A stretch of 11,403 bases of DNA, taken from positions 631,800 to 643,202 of the forward strand of contig CP070800.1 in NCBI GenBank assembly GCA_020343555.1, read 5' to 3'. The position numbers were made by a program, and so were the translations under genes. Below the pieces are notes generated by a model. That model saw nothing but the letters and a program-made list of their open reading frames with translations. It searched no databases and was not told where the DNA came from. Positions 5,544-11,403 of the stretch are shown piece by piece (the stretch's first letter is position 1; each line of letters starts with the position of its first letter). The DNA comes from Dehalococcoidales bacterium (GTDB taxonomy: Bacteria; Chloroflexota; Dehalococcoidia; Dehalococcoidales; UBA2162).

Positions 5544-6326
5544 ATGATAGAAGTGTTACGCAATAAAAACCTGACGACCAAGTTCCAGATTCTTGCCGAG
5601 ATAGCGGATCGAGGACCCGAAATCCAGCAGAGAGAGATTGCCAGGAAACTCGATATTACACCGCAGGCTGTATCGGACTACATTGCCCAGCTTATTAAGG
5701 ATGACATGCTTATATCGAGAGGTCGTTCAAGCTACAAGGTTACCAATGAAGGCATAAACTGGGTAATCAAGGAACTGAAAGAGCTGAACAATTACAGCAT
5801 CTCGATACAGAGGGCGGTAAACAGCATATCTGTCAGTGCCGCGATAGCAGCGGATGACCTGAAGAAAGATCAGCAGGTAGGACTCAGGATGAGAGACGGA
5901 TTATTATTCGCCACTACCGATACCGACGCGAGTGCAACAGGTATAGCAACGACCGCTGCGAAGACAGGTGATGATATCGGTATATCGGATATCAGGGGTA
6001 TTGTTTCTCTTGAAATAGGAAAAGTGGTGATTGCGATAGTTCCAGGAATTGAGAAGGGCGGTTCCGGGAAAGTGGATTACGATGCCTTGAAACGGCACAT
6101 TAAGGGAAGTCAGTTCATAGTTTCGATGGGACTTGAATCTTATTCAGCTTTGAAAAAAACAGTCGTGGATTTTTACCAGTTCGGTGCGATCGAAGCAGCG
6201 ATCGAGGCATCGAAGTGCGGACTCAAACCACTTGTCGTCTGTGTTGAGAATGAAGCATCCAGACTTATCTCAAGACTGGAGCAGGAACGTATTAACTACG
6301 AATTGAAAGAAGTTACAAAAAAATAG
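5544..6326 (+). CDS. Archaeal-type winged-helix transcriptional regulator
   Basis: A 260-residue predicted DNA-binding protein. The N-terminal 75 residues form a MarR-like winged helix: IQQREIARKLDITPQAVSDY (27-46) is a clear helix-turn-helix, and ISRGRSSYKVT (57-67) is the wing. The remaining 185 residues alternate strands and helices; in them RGIVSLEIGKVVIAIVPGIE (151-170) and the FGAIEAAIEASKCGLKPLVV region (213-232) look like an effector or dimer domain. I recognise the layout from predicted regulators of methanogens and a few anaerobic bacteria; no ligand is known to me. GGTGA (5536-5540) precedes the ATG. It lies between cobO and cbiB, and 79 bp without a visible promoter separate it from cbiB, so it is probably cotranscribed with the cbiB operon. 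Control of corrinoid genes is inferred from location only. Confidence 0.8.
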   Translation: MIEVLRNKNLTTKFQILAEIADRGPEIQQREIARKLDITPQAVSDYIAQLIKDDMLISRGRSSYKVTNEGINWVIKELKELNNYSISIQRAVNSISVSAAIAADDLKKDQQVGLRMRDGLLFATTDTDASATGIATTAAKTGDDIGISDIRGIVSLEIGKVVIAIVPGIEKGGSGKVDYDALKRHIKGSQFIVSMGLESYSALKKTVVDFYQFGAIEAAIEASKCGLKPLVVCVENEASRLISRLEQERINYELKEVTKK

Positions 6327-6405
6327 CCGCCTCTGTAATACCTGACCAATTTCGGACAGCATAAGTGATCGACTCATCGAGGCTATTGTCAAGGAACATC
6401 CTTAT

Positions 6406-7341
6406 ATGCTTGAGTATCTATATATTTTACCCCTGGCACTGGTGATCGACTGGCTAATAGGAGAATATCCTGCCTTCCTGCACCCGGTGACCTGGGTAGG
6501 AAACGTCATTTCACTTCTATTGAAAGCGGCACCCAGGAAAGGATCGGTACTGCAGTTTGTATACGGTATATTTATCGTTATTTTTACCGCTGCCCTATTT
6601 ACTGTCCCTGTGTTTTTTCTGCTTGATTTTCTCAGAGAGTGGTCGAGTGTAGCGTTCATCATAGTCGGTGCTTTATTACTGAAATCCACGTTCTCCATCA
6701 GCACGCTGTACCGCCTGTCGAACAATGTGAAACAACTCCTGGATGAAGGTAAAATATCAGATGCAAGGAAAGAGACTTCATATTTGGTCAGCCGCGATAC
6801 AACCAGGCTGAACCAGGAACAGATAACATCGGCAATCGTGGAAATGGAGACAGAAAGCATCACAGACAGCCTGGTAGCGCCATTGTTTTGGTGGTTAATT
6901 TTCGGTGTACCGGGAGCAATTGCCTATCGCGTGATAAACACGTTTGATTCGAGGATAGGGTATCATGGAGAGTATGAATATACAGGAAAATTCACAGCTC
7001 GACTGGATGATATCCTGAACTATATTCCGGCACGTCTGGCGGGACTGCTTCTCGTGTTGTCCGCGTATATTGCGAGAAAAAATGGGAGAAAAGCCTGGAG
7101 GATATTACTTTCCGACCACGGTAAAACATCCAGCCCTAACGCCGGATGGACAATGTCTGCATCAGCAGGAGCCCTGGATATCCGACTTGAAAAACCAGGT
7201 CATTACAGGCTGGGGAACACAGGCAGAGAACCTGGTCCGTCGTCGATATCCGGTGGTTTACAACTCATGGTACTTACCTGTCTGTTGTGGTGCTGTATCT
7301 GCATAGGAATCATGGGAGTGCGATATGCAATTACAGCCTAG
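6406..7341 (+). CDS. cbiB: Adenosylcobinamide-phosphate synthase CbiB
   Basis: A 311-residue integral membrane enzyme that attaches (R)-1-amino-2-propanol phosphate to adenosylcobyric acid. Family marks: IDWLIGEYPAFLHPVTWVGN (14-33), SRDTTRLN (129-136), VAPLFWW (157-163), GVPGAIAYRVINTFDSRIGY (167-186), ARLDDILNYIPARL (198-211) and SSPNAGW (242-248). Membrane segments are evident near 5-20, 50-75, 82-98, 155-178, 207-222 and 284-305. The motif usually reading AEN..DG is TES..DS here (149-155), an unusual change. AAGGA (6391-6395) is the ribosome site, 10 nt from the ATG, and can pair with TCCTT (6399-6403) in a small 5-bp hairpin. The 3' end overlaps cobD by 17 nt, indicating translational coupling. 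It should act on the CobD product, with CobQ supplying the ring substrate. Confidence 0.93.
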   Translation: MLEYLYILPLALVIDWLIGEYPAFLHPVTWVGNVISLLLKAAPRKGSVLQFVYGIFIVIFTAALFTVPVFFLLDFLREWSSVAFIIVGALLLKSTFSISTLYRLSNNVKQLLDEGKISDARKETSYLVSRDTTRLNQEQITSAIVEMETESITDSLVAPLFWWLIFGVPGAIAYRVINTFDSRIGYHGEYEYTGKFTARLDDILNYIPARLAGLLLVLSAYIARKNGRKAWRILLSDHGKTSSPNAGWTMSASAGALDIRLEKPGHYRLGNTGREPGPSSISGGLQLMVLTCLLWCCICIGIMGVRYAITA

Positions 7342-8419
7342 AAAAGCTGTCTCGAATCTGACGCCCGGCGTTCATGGCGGGATTGACCAAGCGGAGTTGG
7401 AGACGTTTGGAATAGCACCTGGTGAGATAATCGATTTCAGTGTATGTACCAATCCTGCCGGGGTACCGCCCGGAATACTACGACAGGTTTGGGTGAAGGA
7501 TATATTACGATACCCCGATTCACAATCTACTCTCCTGGGGAGTGAGATTGCCCATGTCAACGGAGTTTCTGAAAATAATGTGCTGGTATCCAGTGGTTCA
7601 ACCGAGATAATCCGCCTTTCAGCGTTAGCTTATCTCGAGGACACGGACAGGGTACTGGTAGTAGAGCCAACCTATGGAGAGTATCGTTTAGCTTGCGAGA
7701 TCGCAGGCGCCGAAGTAATAACGTTTCGCACATCAGCAGAGGATGATTTCAGACCGAATATCGATGCACTGGCAGATCGAATAAAGACTGAAAAACCTAA
7801 AGTGATATTTCTCTGCAATCCGAACAATCCGACCGGCAATTACCTGAAACAAGATGAGTTCGAGAAAATACTCTCTGCATCATCAGGATCCCTGGTCGTT
7901 CTTGATGAAGCGTATATTTCTTTCGTCGATCAGACATGGTCAGCTACCGACTATATTAATAAAGCGAACCTGCTGATAATGCGTTCCATGACAAAGGATT
8001 ACTCTCTTGCCGGTCTGCGTCTCGGCTATGCAATTGCCAACGAACAGATAATCGAGATATTAAGCCGGATTTGCCCTCCATGGAGTGTAAACGCGATAGC
8101 GCAGAAAGCAGGTATTAAGGTTTTACAGGATAAGGAATATCTCGAAAAGAGCCGGGAGTTGGTGGTCAGGGAGAAGGACTACCTGGTAACCAGCTTGGAA
8201 AAACTGGGATTCGAATGCATACCCTCCGACGCAAATTATTTCCTGGTAAAGGTTACCAATGCTGCTGAGTTCAGAAAACGACTCCTGATGAACAAGAAAA
8301 TTCTCGTCAGAGACTGTACTTCATTCGGACTGCCGGAATACATTCGTGTTGCTCCTCGTTCTCGCAGTCAAAATCGTAAACTAATCGTTGCCGTAAAGGA
8401 ACTTGTCGATGATAAGTAA
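7325..8419 (+). CDS. cobD: Threonine-phosphate decarboxylase CobD (class I/II PLP enzyme)
   Basis: A 364-residue PLP enzyme of the histidinol-phosphate aminotransferase fold. In the corrinoid context it should decarboxylate L-threonine O-3-phosphate to (R)-1-amino-2-propanol phosphate, the arm joined by CbiB. Visible marks: HGGID (17-21), NPNNPTG (165-171), Asp194 in DEAY for the pyridine nitrogen, and the Schiff-base Lys224 in SMTKDYSLAGLRLGY; near the C-terminus, EYIRVAPRSR carries the substrate-carboxylate arginine. GGGAG (7314-7318) lies 6 nt before the ATG. It overlaps cbiB by 17 nt and cobQ by 11 nt. Sequence alone cannot exclude a histidinol-phosphate aminotransferase, but the N-terminal HGG motif and the neighbours favour CobD. 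Naming follows Salmonella; Pseudomonas uses cobC for this gene. Confidence 0.88.
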   Translation: MQLQPRKAVSNLTPGVHGGIDQAELETFGIAPGEIIDFSVCTNPAGVPPGILRQVWVKDILRYPDSQSTLLGSEIAHVNGVSENNVLVSSGSTEIIRLSALAYLEDTDRVLVVEPTYGEYRLACEIAGAEVITFRTSAEDDFRPNIDALADRIKTEKPKVIFLCNPNNPTGNYLKQDEFEKILSASSGSLVVLDEAYISFVDQTWSATDYINKANLLIMRSMTKDYSLAGLRLGYAIANEQIIEILSRICPPWSVNAIAQKAGIKVLQDKEYLEKSRELVVREKDYLVTSLEKLGFECIPSDANYFLVKVTNAAEFRKRLLMNKKILVRDCTSFGLPEYIRVAPRSRSQNRKLIVAVKELVDDK

Positions 8420-9938
8420 AGGAAGCAAAGCAAAGGTAATTATGGTGCAGGGAACGGCATCTTCGGCAGGGAAAAGCATACTCGTAACTGCCTTATGCCG
8501 AATCCTGAAACAGGATGGGTATAAGGTAGCTCCGTTCAAATCACAGAACATGTCGCTGAATTCATTCGTAACTAAAGAAGGCGGAGAGATCGGACGAGCC
8601 CAGGTAGTCCAGGCTGAAGCCGCCGGGATCGAGCCTACGGTCGATATGAATCCGATACTTCTGAAACCTGAAGCCGACAGCAAGTCACAGGTTATCGTTA
8701 TGGGCAAGGTAATGGAAACCCTACAGGCGAGGAAATACTATGAACATAAATCCGACCTGCTGAAAATAGTCTCGGAAGCGCTGGATCGTCTAAGGTCTTC
8801 CTATGATGTAGTGGTTATAGAAGGAGCTGGAAGTGCGGCTGAAATAAATCTCAAAGACCGTGAAATCGTTAACATGCGGATAGCGAAACTGGCTAACTCA
8901 CCGGTACTGCTTGTCGGCGATATCGACAGGGGAGGAATATTCGCTTCGCTTATCGGTACCATCGATCTACTTGAACCTGACGAGAAGAACCTGGTAAAAG
9001 GCCTGGTGATCAACAAGTTCAGGGGAGACATTTCGCTGTTCGAGTCCGGTATCAGGTTTATCGAGGACAGGTCCGGAGTACCTTGCGTAGGAGTTGTTCC
9101 GTATTTTCGTGATATCGCGATAGCCCAGGAAGATTCAGTCTACCTGGACGAGAGACAGGAGAACGGGACGGGTGGAAATCTAGATATAGCGGTGGTCAGG
9201 CTGCCGCATATATCGAACTACGACGATTTCGATCCCTTGGAGAGAGAAAGCTGTAGTGTGCGTTATATTACGAACCGAAGACAGCTGGGGAATCCGGAGT
9301 TGATCATTATTCCCGGCAGTAAAAGCACTGTCGCGGATCTTCATTTCCTGCGTGATACGGAGCTGGCTGATGAAATAATCCGGTTGAATAGCGGCGGTAC
9401 TCCGGTGATGGGAATATGTGGCGGATACCAGATGCTGGGCAGGCAGTTAGACGATCCCTACGGAGTAGAATCCTCAGAAGATTCAACACGGGGGCTTCAA
9501 CTCCTGGATATGGTAACTGTATTTAACCGTGAAAAAACCACCACCCAGGTGAAAGGAACTGTAAGTACCGATACGGGTATACTAGCCGAAGCTCAGGGAA
9601 AAGAGATCGAAGGCTATGAGATACACATGGGTGAATCGGTTGAAAACAGTGAAGAGAGTCCTTTCCTCATAACACAGACACCGGATGGAAAAGCCTCTTA
9701 TACCGATGGTGCTATCAACACTGAAGGTACCGTCCTGGGTACCTATATTCACGGTATATTCAATAAAGATGGTTTCAGGGCAGGTTTCCTGAATTCCCTT
9801 CGGAAATATCACCGACTGCCGATACATGAAGCATATAATGTCGAACGAAAAGACCAGGAATATGATAAACTGGCCGACCTGGTACGCAGCAGCCTCGATA
9901 TGCAGTTAGTAAACCGGATAATCGAGGACGGTATTTAG
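8409..9938 (+). CDS. cobQ: Adenosylcobyric acid synthase (glutamine-hydrolysing), CobQ/CbiP
   Basis: A 509-residue amidotransferase that converts adenosylcobyrinic a,c-diamide to adenosylcobyric acid with four ATP-dependent amidations at b, d, e and g. The N-terminal half is a dethiobiotin-synthetase-like ATPase: P-loop GTASSAGKS (15-23), KSQNMSLNSF (44-53), VVVIEGAGS (136-144), GDIDRGGIFAS. The C-terminal half is a CobBQ-type class I glutaminase with nucleophile Cys337 in GICGGYQMLG and catalytic His448 in GTYIHGIF. Length is typical. I choose the ATG at 8409 over the TTG at 8403 because AAGGA (8396-8400) is 8 nt from the former and 2 nt from the latter. It overlaps the end of cobD by 11 nt. 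As the enzyme works in the de novo pathway or downstream of cobyrinate salvage, its presence implies more than cobinamide scavenging. No terminator hairpin follows. Confidence 0.95.
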   Translation: MISKGSKAKVIMVQGTASSAGKSILVTALCRILKQDGYKVAPFKSQNMSLNSFVTKEGGEIGRAQVVQAEAAGIEPTVDMNPILLKPEADSKSQVIVMGKVMETLQARKYYEHKSDLLKIVSEALDRLRSSYDVVVIEGAGSAAEINLKDREIVNMRIAKLANSPVLLVGDIDRGGIFASLIGTIDLLEPDEKNLVKGLVINKFRGDISLFESGIRFIEDRSGVPCVGVVPYFRDIAIAQEDSVYLDERQENGTGGNLDIAVVRLPHISNYDDFDPLERESCSVRYITNRRQLGNPELIIIPGSKSTVADLHFLRDTELADEIIRLNSGGTPVMGICGGYQMLGRQLDDPYGVESSEDSTRGLQLLDMVTVFNREKTTTQVKGTVSTDTGILAEAQGKEIEGYEIHMGESVENSEESPFLITQTPDGKASYTDGAINTEGTVLGTYIHGIFNKDGFRAGFLNSLRKYHRLPIHEAYNVERKDQEYDKLADLVRSSLDMQLVNRIIEDGI

Positions 9939-9980
9939 TAATTATCTATTCTTCAATGATCAATCCGGGCGTAGACGAAA

Positions 9981-10010
9981 TTGCGTGACGGTGCTACTAA
10001 AACTTATAAT
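9981..10010 (+). promoter_or_regulatory. Candidate sigma-70 promoter for moaB-moeA
   Basis: TTGCGT (9981-9986, 3/6) and a perfect TATAAT (10005-10010) are separated by 18 bp. Transcription would start near 10017, giving a leader of about 25 nt. This suggests the molybdopterin genes are transcribed apart from the cobQ operon, although no terminator is visible between them. Confidence 0.5.
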
Positions 10011-10041
10011 AAAATATGCAGGTATATCAGAGGGTATTAAA

Positions 10042-10542
10042 ATGAGTCATCTTGAACACAAGGAATTATCACCGCAGGCCGTGTCCTGTGCCGTCCTGAT
10101 AATATCTGACAGCAGAACGGAAAAAACTGATGAGTCAGGGAAGTATTTGACCGAGAAGCTGGAAGATACAGGACACACAGTTGTTGATTATGCATTGCTG
10201 AAAAATGATCCGGAAGCAATAAAGAAAAAGCTAGAGGAATTGCTGAATCAGGATATACAGGTAATCATAGCCAGCGGCGGAACAGGTGTCAGTATGCGTG
10301 ATGTTACCGTAGAAACCGTCACACCGATGCTCGATAAAATGCTGGATGGATTCGGAGAACTGTTTCGAACACTGTCTTACACGGAGATAGGTACTGCCAG
10401 TATTATGAGTCGGGCAATTGCAGGAGTAATTAGCGGAAAGATTATAGTATGTGTTCCGGGATCACTTGCTGCGGTCAAGCTGGCCCTGGATAAAATAATC
10501 CTGCCCGAGGTCGGGCATATGGTAAGGGAGGCTACGAGATGA
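10042..10542 (+). CDS. moaB: MoaB/Mog-type molybdopterin adenylyltransferase
   Basis: A 166-residue protein of the MoaB/MogA fold, which activates molybdopterin by adenylylation before metal insertion by MoeA (in E. coli MogA does this and MoaB is dispensable; many other bacteria have only a MoaB-like form). Family marks: AVLIISDSR (17-25), ASGGTGVSMRDVT (77-89), the substrate-loop GFGELFRTLSY (103-113), SRAIAGV (123-129) and VCVPGSLAAVKLAL (136-149). GAGGG (10030-10034) lies 7 nt before the ATG at 10042; an in-frame GTG at 9985 would add 19 poorly conserved residues across the promoter, so I reject it. It ends in an ATGA overlap with moeA, so the two are translationally coupled and act on successive steps. 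It is cytosolic. Confidence 0.92.
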   Translation: MSHLEHKELSPQAVSCAVLIISDSRTEKTDESGKYLTEKLEDTGHTVVDYALLKNDPEAIKKKLEELLNQDIQVIIASGGTGVSMRDVTVETVTPMLDKMLDGFGELFRTLSYTEIGTASIMSRAIAGVISGKIIVCVPGSLAAVKLALDKIILPEVGHMVREATR

Positions 10543-11403
10543 GACCTTTAGTTTCGCTTTTACCTTTCGACGAAGCGCTGGAAGTTGTTGAGAAGAATAT
10601 CCAACCGTTAGATGGGACAGAAGTAGTAACGATCGATACCGCGGTGGGGAGAGTCCTGGCAGAAGATATAATCGCTACCCAATATACTCCTCCTTTCGAC
10701 CGCGGCGCTATGGATGGATACGCAGTGATAGCAGAAGATACCTCAGAAGCGAGTAAAGAAAATCCGGCTATACTCGAAATGGTAGAGATAATCCATGCCG
10801 GAGATGTTCCTGACGGAAGCGTAAGTACAGGACAGTGTATGCAGATTGCCACCGGCGCGATGATGCCGGAAGGAGCCGATGCCGTGGTGATGGTAGAAGA
10901 TACGAGTATAGCTGATGGTAAGGTATCGATATATAAGGAAGCTGCAGCTTTATCACATGTTGGATTAAAGGGAGAGGACATCAAGGCAGGTGAGACGGTT
11001 TTGAACACTGGCACTTACCTTGATCCCGGAAAAATAGGTGTGCTCGCTTCACAGGGACTTGAAAAAGTAAGAGTTTACATAAAACCAAGAATTGCTGTGA
11101 TGCCCTCCGGTGAAGAAGTGATAGAACTCGGTAAGGAACTGGAGCCGGGTCAATTGTATGACATTAACTCATATACTATTCTATCTGTCGTTAATGAAAA
11201 CGGTGGAGTACCCTTCAGACCGGGTATAATCGGGGATAATATTGATGATATCAGGGCAAAACTGACGGAAGCGGTAGAGAAAAGCGACTGCCTTGTCTTT
11301 TCGGGTGGTTCATCGGCAGGAGAAAAGGACCTGATATCGACGGTAGCGGAAGAACTTGGTGTTATCCTTTTCCATGGTGTGGAGATTAAACCAGGGAAAC
11401 CGA
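10539..11403 (+). CDS. moeA: Molybdopterin molybdenumtransferase MoeA (3' end outside the window)
   Basis: The first 288 residues of MoeA, which inserts molybdate (or tungstate) into adenylylated molybdopterin. The frame is open to the window edge. Visible in order: FDRGAMDGYAV (53-63) with Asp59 at the same number as the catalytic E. coli residue; IATGAMMPEGADAVVMVED (103-121); RIAVMPSGEEVIEL, where the usual STGDEL reads PSGEEV but keeps the glutamate; YDINSY; the FSGGSSAGEKDL loop with its conserved aspartate; and GVEIKPGKP at the edge. GGGAGG (10526-10531) is 7 nt before the ATG, which overlaps the moaB stop as ATGA. Families normally run to about 400 residues, so roughly a quarter is missing. 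Some genomes have paired MoeA copies for Mo and W; this cannot be settled here. Confidence 0.95.
   Translation, partial: MRPLVSLLPFDEALEVVEKNIQPLDGTEVVTIDTAVGRVLAEDIIATQYTPPFDRGAMDGYAVIAEDTSEASKENPAILEMVEIIHAGDVPDGSVSTGQCMQIATGAMMPEGADAVVMVEDTSIADGKVSIYKEAAALSHVGLKGEDIKAGETVLNTGTYLDPGKIGVLASQGLEKVRVYIKPRIAVMPSGEEVIELGKELEPGQLYDINSYTILSVVNENGGVPFRPGIIGDNIDDIRAKLTEAVEKSDCLVFSGGSSAGEKDLISTVAEELGVILFHGVEIKPGKP

Noticed and set aside
8403..8408. TTG start for cobQ
   Set aside because: The AAGGA ribosome site is only 2 nt from the TTG but 8 nt from the ATG at 8409.
9985..10041. GTG start extending MoaB by 19 residues
   Set aside because: The extension overlaps the candidate -35/-10 region, has no ribosome site, and the ATG at 10042 has GAGGG at the right distance.
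10532..11014. A 160-residue minus-strand frame
   Set aside because: It is antisense to moeA, whose motifs are unmistakable; the serine/isoleucine-rich composition is typical of a shadow frame.

Overview
The window is a gene-dense stretch of moderate-GC bacterial chromosome. It holds eleven intact or partial protein genes and one broken gene, on both strands. No tRNA, rRNA, CRISPR array, integrase or transposase is visible. Several genes belong to families common in archaea or archaeal-like bacterial lineages: a DUF166 protein, a DRG-like TGS GTPase and an archaeal-type winged-helix regulator. Together with a corrinoid-assembly operon and a dispersed repeat of a well-known type, this suggests an anaerobic, corrinoid-using bacterium. 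My best guess is Chloroflexota, class Dehalococcoidia. That is inference from gene content, not proof. Shine-Dalgarno sites and TTGACA/TATAAT-like promoters are ordinary bacterial ones.

Left part (1-2711). A DUF166 gene (+) converges on a minus-strand cluster read from 2574 leftward: a DRG/Obg-type GTPase with a TGS domain, a 71-residue zinc-ribbon protein, and a short exported membrane-anchored protein with one InlB-type repeat. The last gene has an in-frame TGA just after its signal peptide. A divergent intergenic region (2575-2711) separates this cluster from the next plus-strand genes.

Middle (2712-4785). A Nudix hydrolase of the CoA-pyrophosphatase type is followed by an orphan radical SAM protein with its own candidate promoter. 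A gene-free stretch of about 326 bp then holds a degraded inverted-repeat element and a textbook sigma-70 promoter. The promoter's -10 box lies inside a perfect 11-bp inverted repeat, and a 10-bp core of that repeat recurs exactly 20 bp downstream.

Right part (4786-9938), corrinoid block. It contains corrinoid adenosyltransferase (cobO/cobA/btuR), a 12-bp-stem palindrome, an archaeal-type winged-helix regulator, then cbiB, cobD and cobQ (cbiP) in overlapping order. The products would adenosylate the corrinoid ring, amidate it to adenosylcobyric acid, make the aminopropanol-phosphate arm from threonine phosphate, and attach that arm. These are the steps just before nucleotide-loop assembly (CobU/CobS/CobT, not in the window). 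I see no cobalamin riboswitch, so control by a DNA-binding protein, perhaps the embedded regulator, is the attractive hypothesis.

Right edge (10042-11403). moaB and moeA (molybdenum cofactor) overlap by ATGA behind a separate candidate promoter; moeA runs off the window. I found no wholly new system. The strongest leads are the tandem operator at cobO, the regulator beside it, the interrupted surface-protein gene and the unassigned radical SAM enzyme.
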